Numbered from the stretch's first letter, positions 28,566 to 37,563 are shown. The stretch is DNA of 64,000 bases from Acidobacteriota bacterium (GCA_016192145.1 JACPUT010000002.1:1-64000), one strand, 5' to 3'. A program made the numbers and translations. Notes: a model not told the origin generated them from the sequence alone.

Positions 28566-29141
28566 TCACGCGCGGCCCGCGAATTCCCGGGTTTCCGTGG
28601 ACACCTTCACCCTTTCGCCCTCCTTGATGAAGAGGGGCACGCGGATCTCGATGCCCGTCTCCACGGTGGCCTTCTTTTGCACGCCGCCGGAGGCCGTGTC
28701 CCCGCGGTTGCCGGGCTCGGTGTAGGTGACGGTGAGTTCCACCTGGTTGGGGAGGGTGAGGCCGATGGGGTTGCCGTTGAACTTCTGGATCAGCACGATC
28801 AGCCCTTCGATGAGGAAATCCAGGGCGTCGCCCAGCATCTCACCGTTGAGGGTGTGGGTCTCGAAGGTCTCCTGATCCAGGAAGTGGGAACCCTCGTTAT
28901 CCGAGTACAGGTAGGAGGCGGGGCTCATGATGAGGTCCGGCTCCGCGAACTTGTCTCCGGCCTTGAAGGTCTTGTCGAACACGGCCCGGGTGAGCAGGTT
29001 CCGCATCTTGAGACGCACGAGGGTCTGGCCGCCCCGGGCGGTGGGGGTGCTGATCTCCACGTCCAGGCAATGGAAGGGCACGCCCTCCATCTCGAAGAAC
29101 ATCTTCCGTTTGATCTCGATTGCTTCAAGCAGCGCGGCCAT
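28566..29141 (-). CDS. Elongation factor P-like protein (YeiP/EfpL type)
   Basis: EF-P proteins bind stalled ribosomes at proline-rich stretches. The 191-aa product has the three-domain EF-P layout. The KOW-like domain tip reads STPTARGGQTLVRLKMRN, with Arg36 at the position normally modified. The TPTARG context resembles YeiP/EfpL more than classical EF-P (PGKGGAF). It ends ETGIEIRVPLFIKEGERVKVSTETREFAGRA. ATG 29141 matches the family start; upstream in-frame codons are not conserved. It could also be an Arg-type EF-P. It faces away from the Ser/Thr kinase gene, 80 bp apart. Confidence 0.85.
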   Translation of the reverse strand: MAALLEAIEIKRKMFFEMEGVPFHCLDVEISTPTARGGQTLVRLKMRNLLTRAVFDKTFKAGDKFAEPDLIMSPASYLYSDNEGSHFLDQETFETHTLNGEMLGDALDFLIEGLIVLIQKFNGNPIGLTLPNQVELTVTYTEPGNRGDTASGGVQKKATVETGIEIRVPLFIKEGERVKVSTETREFAGRA

Positions 29142-29221
29142 GAATGCTCCATTCGGACCGTCCATTCTACCGTCTGACCGCGAAACCACCGATGGATGGT
29201 TCAATAGGGACCATCCCGCCC

Positions 29222-30445
29222 ATGGCAGAACCAACCCTCCCTTCATCCATCGCGCGATACCAGGTGAAGCGCTGCCTGGGCGAGGGTGGCATGGGCATGG
29301 TCTTCCTGGCGGAGGATCCGATCCTGAAGCGCCGCCTGGCCATCAAGGTGGTCAAGGAAGTCGGTGAGGCCCGGAACCAGGGGTTCTTGAGGTTCCGGCG
29401 GGAGGCGGAGATCAGCGCCCAGCTGAACCACCCCAACGTGGTGCAGGTCTACGACGTGGGCATGGATCCCGAAGTGGGCCCCTTCCTGGCCATGGAGTAC
29501 GTGGAGGGGAAGAGCCTGGCCCAGCACCTCAAGGACAAGGACCTGGACCAGGAGACGATGGTGAAGGCCCTCATCCATGGGGCCCGGGCCCTCCGGGCGG
29601 CCCATCGCCAGGCCATCGTGCACCGGGATGTGAAGCCGGAGAACCTCCTCTGGGCCGAGATCGGCCGGGCCAAGCTCATGGATTTCGGCATCGCCCGCTC
29701 CTTCGGCCAGTTCGGCTACAGCGCCGAACCCCCCATGCAGGCCTCCATCGATCCCGATGAAGAGGAGGTGGTGCAGACCATCGCCCTGCGCCTCACCCGG
29801 GTGGGCGAGTTCATCGGCAGCCCGGCCTATGCCAGCCCCGAGCTGCTCCTGGGCCAGGAGGCCACCCCGGCCTCGGACCGCTACGCCTTCGCGGCCACGG
29901 CCTTCGAGCTGCTCACGGGCCAGCTGCCCCATCCGGGGCCCAGCGTCACCGCCATCATCCAGCACATCCTCAAACGCCCGCCCCACGTGCCCGCGGACAT
30001 GCCCCAGCAACTGGGCGTCGTCTTCAAACGGGCCATGGCCTTCGACCCCGATGATCGCCCCGCCACCCTCGTGGATTTCCTGGAGGAGCTCATCGACGCC
30101 ATGCCCCTGGCGGTGCACAGCAAGGCGAGGCTCTTCACGTTGCTGGGGCAGGACGAGGATGGCCAGACCGGCCCGGTGCGGCGCCTGGTGCAGGACGCCA
30201 TGCTCGCCCCGGAGCCGGCCCCGGTCCCCTCCGCGCCCAAGGGGGCCCGCAAGGCCGGGCCCATCGCCCTGGACGAGGATCCGGAGGAGGACCTTCGCTG
30301 GCGGACGGGCAAGATGTCCACGTTGAAGTTCCGAAAGGGGGAGGAGAACCCCAACCTCCGATTGCTCAAATGGCTGGCCTGGGGTCTCCTGCTGGGGGTG
30401 GTCTTCACCCAGCTCTTCTGGTGGACCTACAACCGGTTGAAATAG
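29222..30445 (+). CDS. Membrane-anchored Ser/Thr protein kinase (Hanks type)
   Basis: The 407-aa protein has a complete kinase domain: GEGGMGMVFLAED, AIKVVKE, HRDVKPENLLW, DFGIARSFG and the SPAYASPE segment. About 40 residues separate DFG from SPAYASPE, including an acidic stretch (SIDPDEEEVVQT), longer than usual. After a proline- and glycine-rich linker a single C-terminal transmembrane helix (WLAWGLLLGVVFTQLFWW) anchors it with a very short extracytoplasmic tail (NRLK), so it has no external sensor domain. Start codons at 29192 and 29222 are both possible. Confidence 0.88.
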   Translation: MAEPTLPSSIARYQVKRCLGEGGMGMVFLAEDPILKRRLAIKVVKEVGEARNQGFLRFRREAEISAQLNHPNVVQVYDVGMDPEVGPFLAMEYVEGKSLAQHLKDKDLDQETMVKALIHGARALRAAHRQAIVHRDVKPENLLWAEIGRAKLMDFGIARSFGQFGYSAEPPMQASIDPDEEEVVQTIALRLTRVGEFIGSPAYASPELLLGQEATPASDRYAFAATAFELLTGQLPHPGPSVTAIIQHILKRPPHVPADMPQQLGVVFKRAMAFDPDDRPATLVDFLEELIDAMPLAVHSKARLFTLLGQDEDGQTGPVRRLVQDAMLAPEPAPVPSAPKGARKAGPIALDEDPEEDLRWRTGKMSTLKFRKGEENPNLRLLKWLAWGLLLGVVFTQLFWWTYNRLK

Positions 30446-30449
30446 CCCA

Positions 30450-31745
30450 TCAGCCGAGGGCCCTCAGCAGCAGGAAGATGCTCCCGTTCCAGGCCCCGTG
30501 GAGCAGGACGCTGGCCCGAAGGTCCCCGGTGCGGAGCAGGAGCATGCCCAGCAACACGCCCAGGGTGCTCAGGGTGGGCAGGGCCAGGGGCTGGAGGTGG
30601 ATGAAGCCGAAGAGCAGGCTCGTGGCCGCCAGGGCGGGGAGCACCTTCCAGCGGGTCCGGAGGTGGCCCAGCAGGAAGCCGCGCATCATGAGTTCCTCGA
30701 AGCAGGGAGCCACCACCGCGACGGTGAGGAAGAGCCCCAGGGCCGCGGGGCCCTGCGCGCCGCGGAGGCCTTCCATCAACTCCTCCTGGGGGCTCGTCTT
30801 TCCCCGGAGGAGGGGGGAGATCAGGAGGCCGAGCAGGAAGATGCTCACGAGGGCGAGCCCCCAGCCGCCCAGGGCATGGGCCAGGCTGGGACCCCAGGTC
30901 CCGGGGAAGAGGTGGCTCCGCAGCTCCCGAAGGGTCATGCCCGTGGCCTGGAGGATGAGCCAGAGGCCCCAGGCGGCCTGACTGCCGTAAGCGAGGGGCA
31001 TGGCCCAGGGCCGGAGGAAGGGCAACCCACCCACCACCGTCGAGGTCAGCAGGCCCGTCACGAAGAAGCCCGCGAACCATCCCAGGAACACCAGGGCCAC
31101 GGCGCGGCCGGGCAGGGGGAAGCGTGGGCCCGCGGGAGCGGCCTTGGGCCAATTGACGGCGAGGATGATCCCGTAGGCCAGGCCTCCCAGGCCCAGCAGA
31201 CCGCCCACCGCGAGCAGGCCCAAGGCCAAGGCGATGCGCGGATGGTGGGCCTCGATGGCCGCCTTCCGCGCGGAGGCCCGGGTGCCCTCGGGGGCCAGGC
31301 GGGCCTCCAGGAGGCGGGCCCCCAATCCGGAACCCAGGCCCTCCCGGACGTCAGGAGGCAGTGGGCCGGCTGTTCCCTGCACGTAGGCGGCCTCGAAGGC
31401 GGCCTGGAAGGCGGGATCCTGGGGTTCCTCCCGGGCCAGCCGCTTCGCGGGCTCCAGGGCCTTGGCCTCGGCGGCCAGCACGGCCGTCAGGGCCCGATCC
31501 CAGGGGTTCGGGAGGTCCCGGGGCTCCGGCACATTGCTCGCGGCGATGCCCAGGGCGATCTGGGCGCCCATGGCCAGGTCCAGCATCCGGCCTTGGAGGC
31601 TCACGGCTCGGGGGGCGTGGGAGGCCGCGCGGTTCCGGCCCATCAGGGTGAGCGAGCTACCCAGGACGCAGAGCAGGGCCAGAAGTCCGATCAGGGGATC
31701 GGCCCAGGCCTTGTCGGGATTCCAGGGGCGGCGTTCGGAGGGCAT
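30450..31745 (-). CDS. CPBP family intramembrane metalloprotease
   Basis: The 431-aa protein has one N-terminal transmembrane helix, a ~130-residue extracytoplasmic alanine-rich region and about six further helices. The CPBP/Abi motifs are complete: FEELMMRGF, FGFIHLQP and LLHGAWNGS. Family members process prenylated or signalling proteins or work in bacteriocin immunity, and the substrate here is unknown. ATG 31745 lies right against the tandem repeat array, which must contain its promoter and ribosome site. TTG 31751 is an alternative start. Confidence 0.87.
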   Translation of the reverse strand: MPSERRPWNPDKAWADPLIGLLALLCVLGSSLTLMGRNRAASHAPRAVSLQGRMLDLAMGAQIALGIAASNVPEPRDLPNPWDRALTAVLAAEAKALEPAKRLAREEPQDPAFQAAFEAAYVQGTAGPLPPDVREGLGSGLGARLLEARLAPEGTRASARKAAIEAHHPRIALALGLLAVGGLLGLGGLAYGIILAVNWPKAAPAGPRFPLPGRAVALVFLGWFAGFFVTGLLTSTVVGGLPFLRPWAMPLAYGSQAAWGLWLILQATGMTLRELRSHLFPGTWGPSLAHALGGWGLALVSIFLLGLLISPLLRGKTSPQEELMEGLRGAQGPAALGLFLTVAVVAPCFEELMMRGFLLGHLRTRWKVLPALAATSLLFGFIHLQPLALPTLSTLGVLLGMLLLRTGDLRASVLLHGAWNGSIFLLLRALG

Positions 31746-31747
31746 CT

Positions 31748-31936
31748 CCAACTATCGCATCCTGCCCCGCAGGATGCTCCCCATCGCTGCGCTCCCGGAG
31801 TTGGAGCCTCCCAACTATCGCATCCTGCCCCGCAGGATGCTCCCCATCGCTGCGCTCCCGGAGTTGGAGCCTCCCAACTATCGCATTCTGCCCCGCAGGG
31901 TGCTCCCCCTCGCTGCGCTCCGGGAGTCGGAGCCTC
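31748..31936. repeat. Three tandem 63-bp repeats between divergent genes
   Basis: Copies start at 31748, 31811 and 31874 (ccaactatcgcatcctgccc). The first two are nearly identical, and the third has several substitutions. Each holds a gcatcctg-ccc-cgcaggatgc hairpin, and copy junctions form agttgg-agcct-cccaact. The 63-bp period is a multiple of three, so open frames cross the array in several directions. The array fills most of the 210-bp spacer between the CPBP and thioesterase genes and must overlap at least one of their promoters. Confidence 0.9.
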
Positions 31937-31961
31937 TAGGATGCTCGGATAGTCTTGGGGG

Positions 31962-32357
31962 ATGACGTTTTCCCACCCCCTTGAAGTCCAATTCCGGGAT
32001 CTGGACGCCCTTAACCACGTGAACAACGCCGTGATGGTGAGCTACCTCGAAGTGGCCCGCTGGCAGTGGTGGCGCGCCTACCTGGCGGGCCGCCCCTTCG
32101 AGGAGGAGGGCTTCCTCATCGCCCGGGTGGAGGTGGACTACCGCCAGCCCATCCTCATCACCGACGCGGTGCGCATCGAGGTGCGCTGCACCCGGGTGGG
32201 CACCACCAGCTTCGACCTGGGTTACCGGGTGCTTCGCGATTCCGACGGGACCCTGTTCGCCGAAGCCAAAACGGTGCAGGTGATGCTCGATTTCGCCACC
32301 CAGAAGCCCGCGCCCATCCGACCCGAAACCCGGGTCTGGATGGAGACGCAACGCTGA
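31962..32357 (+). CDS. Acyl-CoA thioesterase (4HBT hotdog fold)
   Basis: The 131-aa protein has RDLDALNHVNNAVMVSYLEVAR, matching the catalytic Asp and HVN motif of YbgC/FadM-like 4-hydroxybenzoyl-CoA thioesterases. VEVDYRQPILITDAVRIEV completes the hotdog core. It would hydrolyse acyl-CoA thioesters in the cytoplasm. Chain-length preference cannot be read. The TGA overlaps the next gene's ATG by one base, so the two are translationally coupled. Confidence 0.88.
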   Translation: MTFSHPLEVQFRDLDALNHVNNAVMVSYLEVARWQWWRAYLAGRPFEEEGFLIARVEVDYRQPILITDAVRIEVRCTRVGTTSFDLGYRVLRDSDGTLFAEAKTVQVMLDFATQKPAPIRPETRVWMETQR

Positions 32358-33088
32358 TGCGCCTCGCCGAAGCCCGGCGGCGGGATGGCCGCACCTTCCT
32401 CATCGCTCCCCTGCCTTCCGATCCCACGCGGATGGTGGACCTCTCGGCCCTGGAGGCCATCCGCCTGGCCAAGCTGGGCGAAGGCGATCCCGAGGCCTTG
32501 GCCCGGGCCCTCGTACCGCCTTCCCTCGATGCCCTGCTGGCCTCGGGCCCCCGGGGCCTCGCCCGGGCGCGGCAGGCCCTGGCCTATGCGGAGAAGTGGG
32601 AGCAGCGCGGCCTCCTCCCTGAAGAGTTGGCCTCGGCCCGCTGGACGGCCCGGCCCCCGACCCCCGCGGGCCTCCTGGCCTTGGATGGCCGCCGATTGGA
32701 CCCCGCCGCCCCGTTGAAGGAGGGCCAGGCCCTGCCGGGCACCCCCCAGGCGACCCTCTGCCTCGTGGGCCAGGCCGGGGGTCTGCCCGCGGGCCTGCGC
32801 ATGGCGCTCCTGGGCGAGGGGCGCGTCATCCTCTCCCCCTGGTTGGAGACCGAGGGGGTGGGGCCCCTCCAGCTCTCCGTGGGCGGCCATAGGCGCAAGG
32901 TGACCCTCGAGGGCTGGAACGGTCTGGACCTCCCCCTCCTCCGGCCCGGCGAGCACCTCCTGCTTCCAGCCCCGCGGCTGCGTCCCTGGCCCAGCCTCCC
33001 CAAGGGTGCCCCCATCGACCTCCGCTGGGGCGGGGATCATCTGCAGGCCCACCTGGCCCGGGCCTTGGAGCACCCCACGGTGCAGTAG
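32357..33088 (+). CDS. Uncharacterised 243-aa protein coupled to the thioesterase
   Basis: No confident family match. The N-terminal MRLAEARRRDGRTFLIAPLP and the LLALDGRRLDPAAPL stretch are loosely reminiscent of fumarylacetoacetase-type N-terminal domains, but catalytic metal ligands are not visible. The rest is leucine-, proline- and alanine-rich with no membrane helix or signal peptide. Start TGATG overlap with the thioesterase and neighbour-like codon use argue that it is real. A role near acyl-CoA metabolism is only suggested by context. Confidence 0.55.
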   Translation: MRLAEARRRDGRTFLIAPLPSDPTRMVDLSALEAIRLAKLGEGDPEALARALVPPSLDALLASGPRGLARARQALAYAEKWEQRGLLPEELASARWTARPPTPAGLLALDGRRLDPAAPLKEGQALPGTPQATLCLVGQAGGLPAGLRMALLGEGRVILSPWLETEGVGPLQLSVGGHRRKVTLEGWNGLDLPLLRPGEHLLLPAPRLRPWPSLPKGAPIDLRWGGDHLQAHLARALEHPTVQ

Positions 33089-33117
33089 CCGGTCCCCTCC
33101 CTGCTTCCGACCCTCGG

Positions 33118-34614
33118 TCACCGACCTGTTAGCGCCTGCCGGAGCCGCTTGGCGATCTCATTGCCGACGGCGATCTGGCTGCCCACGTTCCGGTACGGGG
33201 TCAGGGCCAGATCCAGGGCCGTGCGGCCCTGGCCATTCTTGAGGGCGGGATTGGCGTGGTGGGCCAGGAGCAACTCCACCGCCTGGAGGTTGTTCCACTG
33301 GACCGCCCAATGCAGGGAAGTGTTTCCGCGGGCCTCCTTGAGCGTGGTGGCGATGGGATCGTTGACACCCATGCCGTTCTCCGTGAGGAGTGCGATGGTC
33401 TCCGCGGAAACGCCGGTGCCCCTTTCGGTCAGCTGCTTCAGGGCCCAGGCGATCCCCGTCCAAGGCATGCCCTTCGGATCGGTGAAGGACAGAGGGGTGG
33501 CGTCGAACCGGGAAACCGCTCGGACGACCAGCCGGTTGTATTCGGCCCCTGAACCCAGCCCCCCCATGGAGCACAGTTCCCCCACCCGCCGGAGGGCCAC
33601 CTTGCGCGTGGCCTCGGATAGCTCGGGCTTGGCATTCTCCGGCCGCATGGCACGGACCTTCAACAGGGTCTGCCCCACATCCTCGGCCAGAGAACCCAGC
33701 GCCAGCGGAATGCCCCCGGAATCCTCCTGCCGGAGGATCACCCCCGTGCGGGCATCGAGATCTCCCATGGGGTCGGTTCGGGTGATCTGCTCCGCCCAGG
33801 CCAACCGGTAGTTCCGCTCCTGGCTGAGGTTGAACCGGACGAGCTCGGCCAGGTGGCTCCACTGCTCGTGCCGCGTGAAGCCCGTGATCGATCGCTCCCG
33901 CTCCTCCCCTGGAGAGACTCCTGCCGGCAGCTTGGCCAGCTCGGATTGCACCGTGGCGGCATCCCCCACCAGGGCGGCCGCATGGAGGTACCGCTCCTGG
34001 GGGCTGAGGTCGCTATGCCGATAGCTGTAACGCAGGCGGAGGTCCACGGCCTGGCCGTAGTTTTCGGGCCGGACGTTCAGGGCGGCCACCCGCCGCTGCG
34101 TCGCCTGGGCTTCCACGGGCATGCCCGCCTCCGCCTGGAGGACCGGCAGGAGCAGCAGGTTGTGGGTGGTCGTGTACTTGATGCCGTTGAGGGCCACCTT
34201 CTCCTTGATCTGCTTCTCCGCGATGTTCACGGCCTCCGTGAAGAGGCCGCCCATCTTGGATCGGACATCGACCTCCAGCAGTTCGAGCTGCACCCCCGCC
34301 GCTTCAGCTTTCTGAGGATCGACCCCAGGCGCGGCCCGGTAGGTCTGATACCACGCCATCGCGGCCAACGGACGGTTCGTGTTCTGGAGGCACATCGCGA
34401 TCTTGCGATAGCGCTCCGCGTGGGTTCGATCCTGCCCGTGGGCTTGAAGGAGGTACGAAAGGGCCTGGCCCCAGTCCGGTGGCCTCTGGCTCAAGGCGCG
34501 CGCGGCCTTCTGATCCTGGATGGATTCCCCCCCGGCCAAGTTCGCCAAGGGCATCACGCACATCGCGGTCAGGACGATCGACCTTGGTGCCGGAGGAAAA
34601 CCAGGAATGCTCAT
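33118..34614 (-). CDS. Secreted protein with TPR-like helices and C-terminal ankyrin repeats
   Basis: The 498-aa protein has a signal-peptide-like start (SIVLTAMCVMPLANLAGGES). Helical, TPR-like repeats span much of the body (ALSYLLQAHGQDRTHAERYR; AAMAWYQTYRAAPGVDPQKA). Near the C terminus two ankyrin-type motifs appear (GNTSLHWAVQWNNLQAVELL; GRTALDLALTPYRNVG). This suggests a periplasmic or exported interaction protein. It is the second gene of a coupled pair, with an ATGA overlap with the preceding gene. Confidence 0.75.
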   Translation of the reverse strand: MSIPGFPPAPRSIVLTAMCVMPLANLAGGESIQDQKAARALSQRPPDWGQALSYLLQAHGQDRTHAERYRKIAMCLQNTNRPLAAMAWYQTYRAAPGVDPQKAEAAGVQLELLEVDVRSKMGGLFTEAVNIAEKQIKEKVALNGIKYTTTHNLLLLPVLQAEAGMPVEAQATQRRVAALNVRPENYGQAVDLRLRYSYRHSDLSPQERYLHAAALVGDAATVQSELAKLPAGVSPGEERERSITGFTRHEQWSHLAELVRFNLSQERNYRLAWAEQITRTDPMGDLDARTGVILRQEDSGGIPLALGSLAEDVGQTLLKVRAMRPENAKPELSEATRKVALRRVGELCSMGGLGSGAEYNRLVVRAVSRFDATPLSFTDPKGMPWTGIAWALKQLTERGTGVSAETIALLTENGMGVNDPIATTLKEARGNTSLHWAVQWNNLQAVELLLAHHANPALKNGQGRTALDLALTPYRNVGSQIAVGNEIAKRLRQALTGR

Positions 34615-35903
34615 GGCTTGTCGTTCTCCTTCATGATCCGGGTGACCCGGAGGGCCAATTCGCGGTAAGCCCGATCCTCGGCTTCGTCCAGGTAGAGTTC
34701 CGCATACCAGCGCACCACGCGGGCCCGCTCGTCCAGGGTGGCTTTGAGGAGTGGATCGCTGGCGGTTTTCGCGACCAGGTCATCCCCGCGCTTGAACCAG
34801 CCCTCGTCTTCCATGCCCTGGAGCATCGATTTCATCTCCCGCAGGCTCGATTGGACAGCGGCGCCCAGCAGCGCCTTCCTCCGTTTGCGATACTCCTGGT
34901 AGGCCGTCTTGACCTTGGCTCGGCTGGCCTGGAATTCCTCGTCGCTGGCCGTCGTCACCACGTGGATGGACTGCGGCGGCAGCGCGTCGATCCTGCGCAG
35001 GAAGGCGGCGCGGGCGCGATGCGATTCCCCGGGTTGCCGGGCGGGCTCCATTCCCAGGCCTCCCAGCATCAGGGCTTCGAATTCCGGGGTCTCGAAGACG
35101 GCGACATAGGGTGAACCCGCGAACGCCACGGGAGATAGCGTCTTGCCGGGCTCGGGCGGTTCGATGAAACGCCGCGCCGACTTGCCGCCGGAGTTCCCCG
35201 CCGCCCCGGTGGACTTGAAAAACGCGGGATCCACCACGAGGAATTGAACGCCGCGCAGGTCGATGACCGAGGCATCGGACAAGGGCTCGGGGGCGACGCT
35301 GGCCAGGGCCACAGCCGGTGAAGGGGAGCGCAACTGCGCGGGCAGGCTTCGGGCGGCCTGATCGAGGACCCGGTGCAGCTCCACTCCCCGGCGCACATTC
35401 ACGGCCCGGACCTCATTGGCGAGCTTGGCGGAGCGGACGGCGTTGATCCGAGGGATCAGCGCGGCGGGGTCAGGGGATTGGGTCCGGGCCAGCTCGAGCA
35501 GCCGGACCGCCTCGTCATAGTCCCCCCGGGCCAAGGCGGCGTCCGCCTGCGCTTCGGGGTGTTGATCAGGCCCGGGAGAGGGGATCGCCGGCCCCGGGTG
35601 GTCGCTGGACGCGCGGTTCCGCCGGACCTCCTCCCAGGGGCCGAGGGAGTGGCGGTTGCCATTCGAATCGATGGCCTCCGCGCGCGGGGGCCGTTGGGGG
35701 ATGCGCCTTTGCCGGTCGGTCTGTTCCCGGAATTCCTGCAGGCTCTTGCGGAGCCGCCGACCCCACTCCTCGTTGGTCTCGGCCCGCACCGGCAGGGCGC
35801 CCAGGGCCACGAGCAGGAAGCTTGTCCGGAGCAGGGCTCTCGACGCGGTCCTCATCGGCAGGCCGGGCTTCAATCGAGCCGCGACGGAATGCATGGCTTT
35901 CAT
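34611..35903 (-). CDS. Uncharacterised secreted protein
   Basis: The 430-aa protein has an N-terminal signal peptide (LLRTSFLLVALGALPVRAET) after a basic region. A charged segment is followed by a TPR-like hairpin (ALARGDYDEAVRLLELARTQ) and VIDLRGVQFLVVDPAFF. A long C-terminal helical region follows with KTAYQEYRKRRKALL and the charged end REIMKEND-like VTRIMKENDKP. I do not recognise the family. GGGAGGG 6 nt before ATG 35903 supports the start. Its stop overlaps the ankyrin protein's ATG (ATGA), so the two probably act together. Confidence 0.7.
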   Translation of the reverse strand: MKAMHSVAARLKPGLPMRTASRALLRTSFLLVALGALPVRAETNEEWGRRLRKSLQEFREQTDRQRRIPQRPPRAEAIDSNGNRHSLGPWEEVRRNRASSDHPGPAIPSPGPDQHPEAQADAALARGDYDEAVRLLELARTQSPDPAALIPRINAVRSAKLANEVRAVNVRRGVELHRVLDQAARSLPAQLRSPSPAVALASVAPEPLSDASVIDLRGVQFLVVDPAFFKSTGAAGNSGGKSARRFIEPPEPGKTLSPVAFAGSPYVAVFETPEFEALMLGGLGMEPARQPGESHRARAAFLRRIDALPPQSIHVVTTASDEEFQASRAKVKTAYQEYRKRRKALLGAAVQSSLREMKSMLQGMEDEGWFKRGDDLVAKTASDPLLKATLDERARVVRWYAELYLDEAEDRAYRELALRVTRIMKENDKP

Positions 35904-36103
35904 CGGTGCCCTCCCATGGACCCTGCACCCGCACCTGCAGGATACGCTCGCCCCCTCATCGGCCAACAAGCCCAAAGGTCCAATTGCCGTCGATCCCTTC
36001 GAGCCCCCGGGGGGATTCCGAACCCTAGGAATGGCGGTAGTCACCCTCGCCCTCCCCACTTCCGCACCCCAGGCTGGCAGGTTCGGGCGGTCCTCCGGAC
36101 TCC

Positions 36104-37504
36104 CTACAGCATCCGCGCGATGAGGAAGGCCATCTCCAGGCTCTGCGCCCCGTTGAGGCGGGGGTCGCAACCCGTCTCGTAGGCTCGGGGCAGGTCGGCT
36201 TCCGTGAGGCCCTGGCTGCCGCCCACGCATTCGGTGACTTCCTCGCCGGTCATCTCGAAATGGACGCCGCCCAGGCGGGATCCGTTCGCGCGATGCAGCT
36301 CGAAGGCCTGGCTCAGCTCGCCGAGGATGGCGCCGAAGTCGCGGGTCTTCACCGTGCGCATCCTGCGTACCGCCCCCAGGGCCGCGCCAGAGGCGCGGTG
36401 GCCCTTCGCATCCTGGTCCGGGCTCAACCCGATCTCCACCGAGGTGGTGTTGCCGTGCATGGGGTCGCAGCTCCAGAGCACGGGGTGGCCCGTGGCCTGC
36501 ACGGCCCGGATGAGGGGGGGGAGGGCGGCGCGGATGGCATCTTCGCCAAAGCGCGTGATGAGGGTGATGCGACCGGGCTCCCGGGCGGGATCCAACAGCT
36601 CCAGGAGCTTCGGGAGATCTTCGGCCTTGGCGCTGGGTCCCAGCTTCACGCCCAGGGGATTGCGCAGTCCGCGGAGGTACTCGAGATGCGCGCCGCCCAG
36701 GGCGCGGGTGCGCTCGCCCACCCACACCATGCCGGCCGAGAGGTTGTACCAGGCCTGGGCTTCGGGGATCCAGCGGGTGAGGGCCGCCTCGAAGGGCAGC
36801 AGCAGGGCCTCGTGGGAGGTGAAGAGCTCGATGCGTTCCAAGGTGCCGGGGTGGGCGACGCCCAGGGCTTCCAGGAAGTCGAGGGTGGCGCGCACCTCCT
36901 TGATAACGTCCTGGTAGGCGGGCAGCTCGCCCGTGCGGCCCGGCAGGTCCCACCGCTCCGGGTGGTGGAGATCGGCGAAGCCGTCCTCGATGAGGGATCG
37001 CAGGTGGTTCAGGGTGGCCGCGGCATGGAAGTAGGCCTCCTGCATGCGCGCGGGGTTGGATGCGCGGCCTTCGGGCGTGGCTTCGAGTTCATTGATGAGG
37101 TCCCCGCGGTAGACCGGCAGCTCCCGGCCATCGACCCTTTCGGTGCCGGCGCTGCGGGGCTTGGCGTACTGCCCGGCCAGGCGCAGCACCCGAACCACGG
37201 GGCAGCGTCCCGCGTGGGTGAGCACCACGGACATGCGCAGGAGGATGCGCAGTTTGTCGGCGATGGCCTCGCCGTGGCAATCCCGGAACCGCTCGGCGCA
37301 ATCACCTCCCTGGAGGAGGAATCGCTTTCCCTGGGCGGCTTCGGAGAGCAGGGCCCGGAGGCGGTCCACCTCGCCGGGCCCCACGAGGGGGGGCAGGCTG
37401 CGGAGCCGCGCGAGCACCCCTTCCAAGGCCCCCTGATCGGGGTACTCGGGCTGCTGGAGGGCGGTGAGCCCCTGCCAGCTCTGGGGGCTCCAGGCGTTCG
37501 TCAT
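36104..37504 (-). CDS. Class II 3-deoxy-7-phosphoheptulonate (DAHP) synthase
   Basis: First step of the shikimate pathway: condenses phosphoenolpyruvate and erythrose-4-phosphate. The 466-aa protein matches plant/AroA-II-type enzymes. It begins NAWSPQSWQGLTALQQPEYP and has LLQGGDCAERF, GQYAKPRS, LVTRFG-like LITRFGEDAIRAALP, WSCDPMHGNT, FEMTGEEVTECVGG and TGCDPRLNG. These include the metal-binding Cys, His, Glu and Asp. Feedback control by aromatic amino acids is common in the family but cannot be seen here. It follows the response regulator by about 60 bp on the same strand. Confidence 0.95.
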   Translation of the reverse strand: MTNAWSPQSWQGLTALQQPEYPDQGALEGVLARLRSLPPLVGPGEVDRLRALLSEAAQGKRFLLQGGDCAERFRDCHGEAIADKLRILLRMSVVLTHAGRCPVVRVLRLAGQYAKPRSAGTERVDGRELPVYRGDLINELEATPEGRASNPARMQEAYFHAAATLNHLRSLIEDGFADLHHPERWDLPGRTGELPAYQDVIKEVRATLDFLEALGVAHPGTLERIELFTSHEALLLPFEAALTRWIPEAQAWYNLSAGMVWVGERTRALGGAHLEYLRGLRNPLGVKLGPSAKAEDLPKLLELLDPAREPGRITLITRFGEDAIRAALPPLIRAVQATGHPVLWSCDPMHGNTTSVEIGLSPDQDAKGHRASGAALGAVRRMRTVKTRDFGAILGELSQAFELHRANGSRLGGVHFEMTGEEVTECVGGSQGLTEADLPRAYETGCDPRLNGAQSLEMAFLIARML

Positions 37505-37563
37505 GCTTCATTGAAGCCCAGGTTCGGGGCTTCCCGTCACGAATGGGTGAAGAACGCCGGGAA

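Noticed and set aside
31748-31936. CRISPR array
   Set aside because: The three units are contiguous 63-bp repeats without unique spacers, and no cas genes are nearby.
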